In this document: positions 1 to 11,195 of the stretch, piece by piece
How positions within the stretch are numbered: the first letter of the stretch is position 1
Layout of the letters: every line of letters begins with the position of its first letter
DNA from: Sclerotinia nivalis
Lineage: Eukaryota; Ascomycota; Leotiomycetes; Helotiales; Sclerotiniaceae
Direction: 5' to 3'
Length of the DNA: 64,000 bases
Assembly: GCA_029531795.1 (NCBI GenBank)
Contig: JAPEIS010000009.1
Span: 1,798,001-1,862,000, forward strand
Position numbers and translations under genes: made by a program
Notes under the pieces: model-generated
Seen by the model: only the letters and a program-made list of their open reading frames with translations
Database searches by the model: none
What the model was told of the DNA's origin: nothing

Positions 1-1
1 T

Positions 2-1489
2 CCCGCCCCCTCGACCCCCTCCCTCTCCCAAGCCCTCATTAATACAGTTAATACTGCTACTAATAGAGCAAATGAAGATCAACAGATTTTTAGCCCCATC
101 GCTTCGCTATGGGACGACTATCTCAATACCGAAGCAGTTCGGGCTCTCCCTGCTCGACTTCGAAAACCCTTGATTGCGCTATGTACCGATATCTCTCTTA
201 CAGCAAACAAGCACTTCGATACGTTTATCAATGGATCTCATCCTCCTCGATCTACCAAACCTTCTACCAAAATTTCTGTCAATCCCCTTGGCCCTGATGT
301 ACAAACCTCTCAACCAGTACTCGCGCCTAAAACCGCTAAACCTATAAAAGCCCCTGCTACAATCCAATATCTCAAGGATTTCACCTATGCTCAAAAGGCT
401 GCGACTCCTTTACCACCAATTATACAATCTACAAACCCAAAAACTGGGAACCGAACCGGATCTCAACCCAAAACTCAATCTCAAATCTCACACAAAACTG
501 ATACTCGCCTTTTTGTTCGAATTGGACTCGATCATCCAGCTCGAAAAGCCGGTTCCTTCGCTGTACTTAGTGCATTGAAAGGACAATTAGGAAACGATGC
601 TAAACTTTTGAAAGAAATCCAAACAATAAATACTGGGTTCGCACTATATACAAACTCTCTAGCGAACTTAACAGCTTTAGAAAACCTTTCAAATATAATC
701 GAAAAAGTATTCGAAACCTGCAAAATCGAACGACAACAATCATGGATTACCTATCGATTGAATTACATTCCACGAACCGTCACAACTCTGGGAGACTCAC
801 AACAATTGATCATCATCCCAGTCGAATCGGAAACCATACTCGACGCTATCATCGATAATACAGGACAACAAGCGATCCAAGCAATTGAATCTACACAAAG
901 CAAAGAATCCGGATTGTATAATTCTACTTGGTTCTTGAGTTTTCCAGCTTTGCAACATACAGCCCTTCCCAAGAACCTTCGGATTCTAGGAACTACAATT
1001 AACATTTCCCAAATCGTCTTCAAACCCAAGATAATCCAATGTACTCGATGCTTTCAATGGCACAATACTCGAGCTTGCTCTCGTCCAGAAAGATGCCGAA
1101 TCTGTAGCACAACCGAACATACAGAAAAGAATCATTCAACCCGATGCAATACAACCCATGCTTGCCCAGCGAGGTGCCTACATTGTGGAGGCCCCCATCC
1201 TGCAGACGATCTACATTGCCCCCTTCGTCTTACTCACAAAGGCCCCAAAAGCAAATCGGAAAAACAAGCTATTCAGAAAACCTCAAAAGAAGCTAGGGTT
1301 AGAGCTTGTGCTAATGCAAAATGCTCTCGAACCCCAAAAGCCGATTCCCCTATGGAAGAACCTATTGCTCCTTCAACTCCAATCCGAACTCCTTCGATAT
1401 TATCTTCATTGATACCACCCCCTTCTAATCTTTCTAATCGTTTCATAACATTAGAAGCTCCTCCTCTTCCAATTCCTTTTAATGTATAA
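2..1489 (+). CDS. LINE family II ORF1, gag-like zinc-knuckle protein
   Basis: The frame is open from base 2 to the stop at 1489, about 495 codons. Comparison with element F (start at 12795) suggests that only the first few codons lie outside the window. The C-terminal third holds Cys/His zinc knuckles: CTRCFQWHNTRAC at about 1040-1080, then CRIC..H....C and CLHCGGPHPADDLHC. LINE ORF1 proteins bind the element RNA and form the transposition particle; that role comes from family knowledge. The last eight bases overlap the ATG of ORF2 (ATGTATAA). This ORF1 carries no nonsense codon, unlike the ORF2 that follows. Confidence 0.85.
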   Translation, partial: PAPSTPSLSQALINTVNTATNRANEDQQIFSPIASLWDDYLNTEAVRALPARLRKPLIALCTDISLTANKHFDTFINGSHPPRSTKPSTKISVNPLGPDVQTSQPVLAPKTAKPIKAPATIQYLKDFTYAQKAATPLPPIIQSTNPKTGNRTGSQPKTQSQISHKTDTRLFVRIGLDHPARKAGSFAVLSALKGQLGNDAKLLKEIQTINTGFALYTNSLANLTALENLSNIIEKVFETCKIERQQSWITYRLNYIPRTVTTLGDSQQLIIIPVESETILDAIIDNTGQQAIQAIESTQSKESGLYNSTWFLSFPALQHTALPKNLRILGTTINISQIVFKPKIIQCTRCFQWHNTRACSRPERCRICSTTEHTEKNHSTRCNTTHACPARCLHCGGPHPADDLHCPLRLTHKGPKSKSEKQAIQKTSKEARVRACANAKCSRTPKADSPMEEPIAPSTPIRTPSILSSLIPPPSNLSNRFITLEAPPLPIPFNV

Positions 1490-2837
1490 TCCTAGATTAT
1501 CTTCTAAACCATTGACCATTTTACAAGCTAATGTAGCTAAAAACGCTACTTCACACGAATTAGCACTTTCCTTAGCCAATGATTCTTGTATTGATATAAT
1601 TCTGATTCAAGAACCTTATACATTCTCAGATATCTCACACCGAATCACTAAATCCCATTCTACTTATGAAACTTTCACACTATTCGACAATTGGGAAACC
1701 CGACTTCGTATGATGTCTTATACCCGGAAAAATACAGGCATTCGAGCTAGTCAGCTCCGGTCTGTATCTTCCCGGGATTTATTATTTTTACAAATTCAAT
1801 CTTTAATTGATTCTATTCTTACAATCATTAATATTTATAATACTCCTAAAAGTTGTACAAATGAAAATCAAGCAATACAAACTCTCTTTGATTTACCTTC
1901 GAATATTTTAAATTCTACACTTCTTGTAAGAGATCTAAACCTTCATTATTCGAAATAGAATCCCTTTTGTTCTTCACATTCAAATTCTACAGAATCTTTT
2001 ATAATCTGGCTAGATACAAATTCTTTCAATTTTCTTTCTACAATCGATGAACCTACCTACAATTTGGGCAACGTTCTCGATTTAGTTTTTCTTTTAGGAT
2101 CATATACAGCCAATACAACTTCTGTACTGCATTTGGATACAATTTCCGATCATCGATCCTTATTGACAACTTTGAATTGGAATACAAGGTTTCAGAACCC
2201 GATTCAAAGATTCCGAATCAATACATTAGACGAAAAACTCTTCTCTATTTTATTAATAGAGAATCTATTGAATCTAAATCTACTAGCTCTGAATACAATC
2301 ATAGATCTTGATAAATTAGCTTTAGATATTACTCAAGCTTTACAATCAGCATATACAGGATCAGCTCAAAGATCATTCGGCCGAAATACAGATCAACTAT
2401 AATGGAACGAGACCTGCCGGACAGCTGTTCAAGAAAACCGAACGAACAATTCTTCAGAATCAAAACAAAATCTTCGAAAGGTTGTCAAAAAAGCGAAAAA
2501 GGAATTCTGGCTCTTTAAGCTTGATTCAATCAAGGAAATAAAAGATGTTTTTAAAATGACAAAATGGTATCAATCAACTAGAACATATCGAATTCCTCCT
2601 TTAGTAGATCCTTTAAATCATTCTCTTGCTACAATAATTCAAACTAAAAGAGATCTACTCATCAATAATCTGCTAACCAATACAGCTAAAGTTAACGATA
2701 TCCCATTTGATTCGCCTTCAACTTCCATTCGTTCAATTGCCTTTCCTACTATCATAATTCAGGATATTCAAACTGTTATCCTTCGTACGGGTAATACAGC
2801 TTCAGGAATAGACGAGATCCCTATCAAGATCCTATAG
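1482..2837 (+). pseudogene. LINE family II ORF2 (endonuclease plus start of RT), two nonsense codons, truncated
   Basis: The frame starts at ATG 1482 and stays the same to 2834, broken only by TAG at 1956-1958 and TAA at 2400-2402. The N-terminus reads as an APE endonuclease: LQANVAKN, then IQEPYTF and LVRDLNLHYS. Both stops sit where a Trp is expected, after HYSK and just before WNETC. No frameshift is needed, so decay is by point mutation. The reverse transcriptase core, RNase H and C-terminal zinc finger are absent because the element ends at the junction with A. The product would be inactive as written. Confidence 0.85.
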
Positions 2838-3163
2838 TTGATTGATTGATTGATTGATTAAATTAACGTCTACACTGAGTCTAAGACTATCTAAGACGGC
2901 TAGGAGCTTTATAGGCTTCTAACAAGTAACAAATGGAGAATTGCTGGCCATATTCGGCTGTAGCTAATACAATTTGGGAAGATTGAAGTGGCCTCAATCT
3001 ACTAATTTTTGAATGGGGGAAGTGAAAACTAATCTTGGGGAACAAAGCCCACCTTACAAATACTCTCGTATATAATAAGGAAAATAACAAATGAAATGTG
3101 ATATAATTCGAAATTGGAACGATTTACCCCACATAGAGGGGTAAATTGACCAAATTGACCCAA

Positions 3164-6100
3164 TTAACCATTTTCTCTCAGTTCATCTTCTTCACCTTCG
3201 CTTTCTTGTTCTACATTCTCTTGCATCCTAGTTAGATGCCATGATCTGGTGGCTATTTTTGTTTTCTCGATAAATTCAAGGGTCTTAATGATTCCTGCTT
3301 TGGTGTGAAGTAGGTATTTCATAGTAAGTCGGGAGGTAGGGTTGTTTTTCTTGAATATTCTTCTTGTTGATTTGTATAACGGGCAACTGAGTAGGAGATG
3401 ATTAGGAGATTCTCTTTTTCCATATCTACAATTATCATTTGCTGAGATTCCGAATCGTTGTAGGTAAGATTTGAAATATCCATGATCGATTTTAAGTTGA
3501 AACAAAGTACTAATAGAGCTTCTCTTGGTGTTTTCTGGAATTCCGATCTTTGAGCTAGTCTTCCAGGGGTATATTTTCGAATAGGCCGAATTAGATGAAT
3601 AGAGAAGAGTATTCCATTCTTCGGATTTCGTCCTTTTGATATCCATTCCTAAGAAGGCAAAGCTGGTTTCGTTTGATGATGATCTTTGTTTTGTAGCTTC
3701 TTTTGCCAAAGCATCGGCCAATTCATTTCCTTCAACGGAGGTATGCCCTGGAACCCAATTAAGGGAGATTTCAGTTCCTTTTCTAAGGAGAGTTTCTGTG
3801 GCCTTGATTGCTCTAATTTGGCATATCTGGCCAGGAGCATCAGAGGGTATTTTCAATCGGTATAATCCGGCTTGATTATCTAAGTAGATTTTGAATTTCT
3901 CGCCTGGTTGAGCAATGGAGCTAGCATATTCGATTGCTCTAGTGACTCCAAGAAGTTCACCATTGTAGACAAGCTGATTCACTCCAATATTGATGGTTTC
4001 CTGGTGTGAAACCTGACCATTCGATAGAATAACTGCAATCCCGATACCAATTCCGATTCCGTTCAAAGTGGATGAAGCATCAGTATATATTGTAATAGTG
4101 TTTTTGCATCTGTATTTGAATGCAAGGTTATGGACAATTGCGGCATCCTCTTTTGCTAGCTTGCTGATATTGACTTTGTATGGAGTATTCCTTTTCCAAG
4201 GAGGGAAATGAAAGTGATCGATCTTTTCTAGGGTTAAAGGATCGAAATCTTCTTCGATTGAATTCATGATCTTTTCAAGCTGAGTAAGTTTCGATAGTTT
4301 CCTTTGAGGGGTTGCTATTGTATTTAGAGCTTCCCTTTCGGTAGCTAGCTTATCCATAATTGTATTGACGGGATGGGAAGACGAGATTTTCAACAATCTG
4401 AAAGCATATTGTCTGATTCCAGCGTTTAATCTGATCTCCGGAGGGCATAAAGCGGCTTCCACTTCCATTGGCTTTATTGGTGAGGTTTTGAAGACTCCTA
4501 GAATCTTACGTAGAGCAAGATTCTGGAGTAATTGAAGAGTCTTTTTGAACGAGGCTTGATCTTTCCACCAGATGATTGATCCGTAATCAGCTATGCTAGT
4601 GACACATGCTATGTAGAGCTGTCTTAGTGCTTTAGGGCTTAGTCCTTTCTCAGTATTAGCTAACCTGGCCATTCGATAAAATGAAGCCTTAGCTTGAGTT
4701 GCTCGAATAGCAACATGCTGTTTGAAGTTGAGGCCGGGATCGAACCATATTCCTAACCATCTGACCAATGATGAAGGTTGTACAATCTCAGAATTTGGGA
4801 GCTTGATTGAAGCATCTTTAGCGTATTTGGATGTGGAGAAATGCATTAATTCCGTCTTTGCTAAATCGAATTGGATAGCGTTTTTCTCACCGAGAGCATA
4901 AATTTGTTTGGCTGCTCTTTCGAGGGAAAGGATATTCTTTTTCCAGCTTGAAGAATGAGTGATTATGGCTATATCATCAATATACGAGAGATATTCAACC
5001 GAATTCGATTGAAAGAGATCTCGAATATAGATTAGGAAAAGGATTGGTGAGATTGGACTTCCTTGAGGGATTCCGGTGTTGATTGGTTTAAAAGCTTCGG
5101 TCTGACCATCGAACGAAAGTTTGAGTAATCTTTCTTTCAAAAATGACGAGATCCATACAATAAGACTAATTGGAAGATTGAGGTTCTTGCAGATATCTAA
5201 GAGTCGATTCTTGGATACATAATCGAAGGCCCCTTTGACATCTAGGAAAAGAGCTGAGGTTTTCTTTTTGTTTCTTGAATTCCTTTCGATTTCGGTGGTA
5301 AGCAGGATTGCTGTATCGATGGCTGATTTCTTTTGTCTTCCACCCATTTGGGAATGATGAAGTAGTTTTGTTGTTTCAGCAAGGTAGCTAAGCCTTTGAG
5401 CTAGTATCCTTTCACTTATCTTGCCTAAACAATTCAAAAGAGCGATAACTCTATATGCTTTTGGAATAGAATAATCTGGTTTCGAAGGTTTTTTGAGTAT
5501 AGCTCCAGTAGCTTGTTTCCAGCAAGAAGGATGATAACCGAGATTAATCAAATTGCTGAAAAGGGTAAAGAAAGTTTTTGAAATCGCTTTGTAAGCTCGA
5601 ATAATGATCTCCTGAGTAATTCCGTCTGGGCCAGGGGTCTTTCCTTTGATTTTAGCCGAGCAGGCATTGAGAAGTTCATTTTCAGTGAGATCAGGCCATT
5701 CCCATTTTTTTGATTGTTTATACCCTTCCCATTCAGGTGCAGTTGTATATGGGGGGGGAGGGAAAAGGGTAGATCTGAAGGCCGAACATTTTCCTTCGAA
5801 TGAGCTTTCAAGCTGAGAGGGGCTAGATTGAATATTCGGGATCCTTTCGGTTCGAAGATCTTTCGTATATGACATTGCTTTGAAGATCGTTTGAGCGTCC
5901 TCTTTTTCAAGGAATTCGTTCCAGTGATTCTTTTTTGCTGTTTTAATAGCTTGAAAGTAATGATTCCTTGCTGATTGGTAGATTTTCTTGAACATATCGT
6001 CTTCAGAGTATCGTTTAGTATTCTCATATGCTGATGAGAGCTGTTTACGAAGGGCTTTCAATTCTGGAGACCACCAAGGCTTTGCTTTTTTGGTCGATTT

Positions 6101-7114
6101 GGATCTAGGTATACTAGCGTTTGCTGAATTGGTGATAATTCGAGTGAATTCCATTGCGGCTTTATCTAGTATTTGTGTGTGCAGGTTTTTGTTAAGAAGA
6201 GAATCGAGAGAATCGGATTCTAGAGTGAGGAGATTGAGGTATTCGCTCGAGTTGAGGATTGTTGATGTAGCTATCTTAATTTCGAGGGTTGATGCAAATT
6301 TGTTCCAATCCGCTAGTTTTGTATTGAACTTTGCTAATGGAGCAATATTCGTAGTATGAGATGAAATACCTTTCACTTCAAACAGGATCCCTAAATGATC
6401 TGAACCAAGATCAGGAAGAACTTGTCAATCAATAATATTAGAGGATATTGTTTCAGTAGCTAATGTAAGATCTAAAACACTTGGATTTGTCATATTAGTT
6501 CGATAGAAAGTACTAGTCCCTGGTTCATTGAGAAGGGTAAGGTTTTGGTCTTCGAACCATTCGGCTAATTGATCAGCATTCGAGCTTTTGTTTGAAAAAG
6601 GGTCCCACCAAGGATGGTGAGAGTTGAAGTCCCCTGTAAGAATAGTATGATGAGAGAGAGGAGTATTGAAAAGGCATCTTTCAATGGTATACCCTTTCTC
6701 TTTAGCTTGATCAGCTTCATTGTATATATTGAATAATTGAATCGTGTGATTTCCCTGAATGATATCGATAATTTGAATATCTGTATCTTTGGGAGAGTTG
6801 GGGGCTAGGGCTACTAGCGGTTTGAATTCTTTCGAGATGTAGGTCATTGTACGGGGACGAAGGTTCGAAGGATAATTTGGAAGGAATTGGGAAAAGCTAG
6901 AATGAGCAATCGATCTAGTTGAAGAGTAATCTTTCTCAGGGTTTGAAAGGACCCAAGGTTCTTGAATGATTATAAGATCGATATCGAATTCTAAGGCAAG
7001 TTGAAGAGCACTTTCGGTAGCTTGAGGGCTCTTGTTTAGGTTGATTTGAAGAATGCGAATATTGTTGTATAACATTAATTGGATTTCCGAACGGTTGTTT
7101 GGTATATTTCGCAT
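3164..7114 (-). pseudogene. LINE A ORF2 (endonuclease-RT-RNase H), one nonsense codon
   Basis: The same frame runs from ATG 7114 (or the more likely ATG at 7075, overlapping the ORF1 stop) to the stop at 3164, broken only by TGA at 6425-6427. The endonuclease shows QINLNK, IQEPW, TGDFNSHH, SVLDLT and, just after the stop, DLGSDH. The reverse transcriptase has FLDVKGAFD, GIPQGSPISP and the catalytic YIDD. RNase H has YTDASS, NGELLGV, YLDNQAG and GHTSVEGNELADALA. A C-terminal zinc finger follows (CRYGKRE..H...C). The stop lies between endonuclease motifs where a Trp is usual (IID-stop-QVLPDLGSDH). If translated separately, the 1,070-residue part after the stop still holds all RT and RNase H residues. 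Confidence 0.88.
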
Positions 7115-8508
7115 GCTTTAGAGCTAGCTTTATGCTCTCCTTTGCAATTAGCGCATTTGATCACTAAATGCTGACAAGGTTTGCCTTTAGCTTGACAAAT
7201 TAGACAAAAATGACCAGCTGTAGCATGATTATTGCTACAAAGTCCACAAGCTGGAGGTTTTTTGCAATATGATTCGTTATGGCCGAATCCTTGACATTTA
7301 TTGCATTGAGAGGAAGGGATGGAAGGATAGAATCTTTCAACTCTGACACTAATACCAGCGATATATAGTCTTTTTCGAATAGCTAATTCTGCTTCCTTTT
7401 GTGTAGCAAACGCAATCACAATTGCTCCTTCTTGTTGAGTAGTTCTTTTAGAAGCATTAGTGAGCCAATAAGGGGTACCCATTATAATGAGCCCTGAATT
7501 GAAGGTTTTAATTTCGTCTTTAATCAAGTCCATTCCTTTTGGACCAGAGAATTCCTTGATTGGGATCTTGTGTATAATCACTTTGTGTTATGGTTTGTCG
7601 ATTTGAAGTCTTTCTGATTCGAGGATACGATTCCAGACTTCTTTTTTTTCTATAAGGAATTGTGCATTGAAGGGGCTATTAGTGGTTAGGATGATATTGT
7701 TGCTTCTAGTTGTAGTAATGGCCGAGATAACTGGTCCATTGATGCCAGCCTTTTTGAAGGCTTCGTTGATCTTGTTTCTTGTATGTAATGGTATAAAAGA
7801 ATTGGGTTGATGAAGAAGTGGATTGATAAGGATTAATCGTTTGCTAGGAACATCATTCTTTTGCTCTACAGGCTTTTGTTTTGTAGAGTTCCCTTTGGAA
7901 ACTACTTTCCATTCCCCTACTGATTTGGTAACAGTAGCATAGCTTGCTTTGCCAATTGGTGAAGCGTTTGTTGAAGGAGTAATTGATTGATTGGGAAGGT
8001 TAGAAAGATGATTGGCTTGATTTTCAATCCTTTTGGTAGCCTTTTCGAGATGGGAGATTTGTGATGTGATGATATTCGAAGCTTTTGTCAATTTTCCTTT
8101 TTCGAGATATTCACGGAATATTTCGATTAGATCTAGGATCTTCGATTGTTCTTCGATTTCCTTTTCCAAAGAAGCAGCTAAAATAAGGAAGTCTCTAGCT
8201 TTTTGAATAGCTTCTTTTGGTCTTGTAGGATTAAATCCTGATTGACTAAATTGCCGTCTTCGTTTGTTATTGATTTGGAGTGATGGGAGATTAGTAGATG
8301 ATTTGAAAGGATCATCAGAGCTAAGAATGTTGTGTTGAGCTTGGGAGTTGAAGGATTGGAAAGGAGTTGGGCTAGAAAGGATAAATGGGGGACTGTTGAG
8401 GCTCTCCTCATACAGGAGTGGTGCAACCTCCTCTTGAGTTGGAGTACCTAAGATGACTCTTGGAAAGCTGGATGGGATAGTATCGACCATAATGGTCTCT
8501 TCGTCCAT
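7075..8508 (-). pseudogene. LINE A ORF1 (zinc-knuckle protein), one nonsense codon
   Basis: It starts at ATG 8508 and runs in one frame to the stop at 7075-7077 (477 codons), with a single in-frame TAA at 7588-7590. The paralogous copy G has Trp at that position (QTWHKVIIHKI), so the ancestral codon was probably TGG. An N-terminal charged helical region (about residues 95-160) precedes an RRM-like segment and three knuckles (CNKC..H..C, CGLC..H..C, CANC..H..C). The stop overlaps the ORF2 start as TAATG (7073-7077), a typical termination-reinitiation arrangement. RNA binding is inferred from the family. Confidence 0.85.
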
Positions 8509-8599
8509 AATGGGAGGATGGAGAATCTTCGATTTTGACGCGATTTTTCGTGTGTATTTCGTGTTTTGTGCAGCAACGACAGTATCACAACAATTACTG

Positions 8600-9137
8600 G
8601 GGATGTGATAATATTTGAGGCTCTTGTGAGCTTTCCTTTTTCGAGGTATTCGCGGAATATTTCGATTAGGTCGAGGAGTTTTGATTGTTCTTCATTATCC
8701 TTTTCCAGGGAAGCGGCTAGGATGAGTAGATCTCTGGCTTGTTTGATAGCTTCTTTTGATGAATTGGTACGAGGTTCTGAATGACTGAGTTGCCGTCTTC
8801 GTTTATTATTGAATTGAAGCGTTGGGGGATTGGTTGGTGATTTGAATGGATCATCAGAGCTCAAGATATCGCGTTGAGCTTGAAAGTTGAAGGGTTGGGA
8901 GGGGGTAGGGTCGGAAAGGATGAACGAGGGGTTATTGTTCCCTTTATGAATGGTATGCTCAGTATGGTTCTCTTGGCATGGAGTGCCTAGTATCACTTCT
9001 GGGCGATTGAATGGGGTAGTGCCCGTCATGGAGATTTCTTCACTCATAGTGAAGGGATGAAGGGGGTGAGAATTTTTGTGTTTTAGCGCGATTTCACGCG
9101 TTTTGGGCGCCGGCGACAGTATCACAACAACTACTGG
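8600..9137 (-). mobile_element. LINE element B (family I), 5' fragment
   Basis: A second family I copy is represented only by its leader and the N-terminal part of ORF1 (ATG at 9047). It reads like element A through FREYLEKGKLTRASNIITS and then runs straight into the 5' end of A at about 8600. Both A and B begin with the same sequence (minus strand CCAGTA(A/G)TTGTTGTGATAC), which fixes the family I 5' end. The simplest reading is that A, or a rearrangement carrying A, interrupted B, but the rest of B is not found to the left of A. Confidence 0.8.
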
Positions 9138-9239
9138 TTCGATTTCTTTGGGGACAATTGCATTCAATTTGGATTGATTTGTTTAGTATAAATAAGGTAT
9201 AAAAAGGGCGTATTTCGAAGAATAATTTTTCTTCAAAAT

Positions 9240-9669
9240 TTGTTGTGTTGAAAAATGTGAGGTTTTGTAAAGTGAGGAGGGATTTAACTGTTTGGTTTTC
9301 GTGAAAGTATTGTGATGGAGCATTGTATACGTTGATAATCAGGAAAGAAGAGTTATTCGTTGCTTGTAATTCCAGGAAAATCAAGTCCCGAGAGATTAGG
9401 GGCCTGAGTTGATTGGTCCGGAGGCCGATGTCTTTCCTGATGTATGTTATAACGCGGGGGTGGGCTACCCAGGTGTCTAATGGGGTGAAAGTTTCGTATG
9501 AGGGATGAGTTTTGGTAATTTTCCGTGTAATATCGGAGAAAATGTAGGGCTCTTGTATTAATATGATGTCGATTTGATCCGAGTTTGCTAAGGCTAGAGC
9601 GATCTCATGGGAGATCGCTCCTTTACCCACATTTGCTTGTATAATGGATAATGGTTTATGATGATTCAT
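9240..9669 (-). pseudogene. LINE family II ORF2 N-terminus (endonuclease fragment)
   Basis: From ATG 9669 the frame reads SIIQANVGKGAISHEIALALAN, then IQEPYIFSDITRKITKTH, matching the endonuclease of element C almost residue for residue. The similarity ends at about 9240. The catalytic DFN and SDH motifs, RT and RNase H are all missing. The frame continues into unrelated sequence and into element B, which is a consequence of the junction and not a real fusion protein. Confidence 0.75.
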
Positions 9670-11104
9670 TAAAAGGGATTGCGAAAGGATCTTCGATGTT
9701 TGCGAATCGATTGTTGGGGCGGGTGCTAGGGGGAACCCCGATCTGATTTGAGCCAAACATACGGGTTGGAGTTTTTGGACGGGTTTCATGAAGGATTTGG
9801 AGTGTAGGTGTAGTGGGGATTGGGGTATCCTCCATTTGAGAGTCAATGGTTATATTTGCTGTACATTTGGCGTCTGTACAGGCTTTGACTCTAATCGAGT
9901 GATAGGTTTTCCTGATTACCTGTCGTTCCGATTTGGACTTAGTTTTGTTGGCGATGGGTCGTAAGGGGCATTTGGGGTCATCTGCTGTGTGAGGTCCACA
10001 GCAGTGAAGGCATTTTGCGGGGCAAATGTGGGCTGTATTGCATTTTGAAGTATGATTTGCTTCAGAGTGTTTGGGGGAGCCACAGATGCGGCAGGTTTGG
10101 GGCTTGAAGCAGACCCTCGAGTTGTGCCACATGAAACAGCGAGAGCATTGAATAGTTTTCGGCTTTTGAATCAATAAGACGGTTGTAACGGTGGCTCCCA
10201 GAATCTTTAGGTATTTTTTGAGTAGGTCCTTAGTACTAGTTTTGAAGCTTACTATCCATATAGTATGAAAAAGACCTGAGTTGATGCTTGTTTGCGTTTG
10301 AATAGCATGTATCAGTTCTTGACCAGAATAATCCTTGATAACTTCAAATAAAGTCTCCTTTGTTACAGGTTCGGTAATCATTTCGAAGGAATCGTTTAGA
10401 ATTGTTACATTCCGAGGGATGTAAATCAAACGGTAGGTTGTCCATTTCTCTTGGATCTCAATTTTGCAATCTCCGATAGCAGTGGAGATGATAGATTTCT
10501 GTTTCTCGAGTACTAAGAGGTTGGAGAATGAGCTAGTACAGAGAGCGAATCCTGTATTAACTTCCTGGACTTCTTTCAAGAGTGGAGCAGAGGAACCCAG
10601 CGCTTTTTTGAGGACTGTAAGGATAGCAAAAGCTCCAGCTTTGCGGGCCGGGTGAGATTGTCCAATCCTTACGAATAGGCGGCTATCTGTAAGGGCCGTG
10701 GAAAGTGTAGTTTTTGTTGTTTTTATGGGTGCAACTGAGTGAGTTTTGATTGTGTTTGCAGCTTTTTGGGCGTATGAGGTCTTGACTGCTGTAGGGATAA
10801 TTGCAATTGCAGTTTGGTGAGTGACGGGAGGGGTGGCAGCGTTCGCAATGACCCGGGGAGGGTGAGCTCCGCTGATGAGGGCATCGAAGTGCTTTTCAGT
10901 GGATGCCTTGAAATCCAGGCAAAGAGCGGTGAGAAGTTTTCGAGACCTCGCTGGGAGAGTAAGAACCTCTTTGGAGTCCAAATACTTGTCCAAAAGGGAG
11001 GTAAGTGGGCCAAAGATTGCCTGGCCTTCGTTTGCCTTGGCTGTCAGGGCGTTGGCTCTATCCAGAAGGGTCTGGGAGAGCTTTGGAGTGCCCGTGGAGG
11101 CCAT
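9656..11104 (-). CDS. LINE family II ORF1, intact reading frame (482 aa)
   Basis: An uninterrupted ORF from ATG 11104, homologous over its length to the ORF1 of element C. Shared landmarks are ALCLDFKASTEKHFDALISG, TRLFVRIG..HPARKAG and the zinc-knuckle block CSRCFMWHNSRVC, CRIC..H....C and CLHCCGPHTADDPKC. The last 14 bases overlap the ATG of the ORF2 start at 9669, so the two frames are offset as in element C. It looks translatable, but the element has lost its enzymatic ORF, so any product would have no matching ORF2 in cis. Confidence 0.85.
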   Translation of the reverse strand: MASTGTPKLSQTLLDRANALTAKANEGQAIFGPLTSLLDKYLDSKEVLTLPARSRKLLTALCLDFKASTEKHFDALISGAHPPRVIANAATPPVTHQTAIAIIPTAVKTSYAQKAANTIKTHSVAPIKTTKTTLSTALTDSRLFVRIGQSHPARKAGAFAILTVLKKALGSSAPLLKEVQEVNTGFALCTSSFSNLLVLEKQKSIISTAIGDCKIEIQEKWTTYRLIYIPRNVTILNDSFEMITEPVTKETLFEVIKDYSGQELIHAIQTQTSINSGLFHTIWIVSFKTSTKDLLKKYLKILGATVTTVLLIQKPKTIQCSRCFMWHNSRVCFKPQTCRICGSPKHSEANHTSKCNTAHICPAKCLHCCGPHTADDPKCPLRPIANKTKSKSERQVIRKTYHSIRVKACTDAKCTANITIDSQMEDTPIPTTPTLQILHETRPKTPTRMFGSNQIGVPPSTRPNNRFANIEDPFAIPFNESS

Positions 11105-11195
11105 CCTGAAGGAGAGGCACAGGTGATGCGTGCGGGAGATGGTATGTTAAATCCTATAGATCTAAATCCTGTAGGATGTGTCGAACTATATGAAC

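Larger units (their letters stand above)
1..2837 (+). mobile_element. LINE element C (family II, Tad1-like), 3'-truncated
   Basis: This is a non-LTR retrotransposon with two ORFs on the plus strand. It runs off the left edge of the window and stops abruptly at 2837, inside the reverse transcriptase just after the residues ASGIDEIPIKIL. ORF1 has gag-like zinc knuckles and ORF2 begins with an APE-type endonuclease. The next base starts the 3' tail of element A on the opposite strand, so the rest of ORF2 is missing. Elements D and F on the minus strand belong to the same family, judged by shared ORF1 and endonuclease protein sequence. Confidence 0.9.
2838..8599 (-). mobile_element. LINE element A (family I, Tad1-like), apparently full length
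   Basis: This is the most complete transposon in the window. On the minus strand it begins near 8599 at a motif shared with element B, then has a short leader, ORF1, ORF2, a 3' UTR, and ends at 2838 in repeats of TCAA (plus strand TTGATTGATTGATTGA). The same 3' end recurs at about 31495 (minus) and 33260 (plus). Domain order is zinc-knuckle ORF1, then endonuclease, reverse transcriptase, RNase H and CCHC finger in ORF2, as in the Tad1 clade. Only one nonsense codon breaks each ORF. I found no target-site duplication: the left flank is element C and the right flank is element B. Confidence 0.9.
9138..11180 (-). mobile_element. LINE element D (family II), 3'-truncated
   Basis: The 5' part of a family II LINE: leader, complete ORF1 and the beginning of the ORF2 endonuclease. 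Family resemblance to endonuclease is lost near 9240, and the 5' end of element B follows at 9137. The leader contains AAATCCTATAGAT at about 11149, which also occurs upstream of ORF1 of element F (about 12850), supporting a shared 5' UTR. The right boundary is approximate; family I RT sequence (element E) begins at about 11196. Confidence 0.75.

Noticed and set aside
8448..9167. A 239-codon minus-strand protein bridging elements A and B
   Set aside because: It is an artefact of the A/B junction: B ORF1 running into the A leader in a chance open frame.
9094..9846. A 250-codon minus-strand protein starting inside ORF1 of D
   Set aside because: The true start is ATG 9669; the upstream part is the shadow of ORF1 and the end is unrelated sequence.
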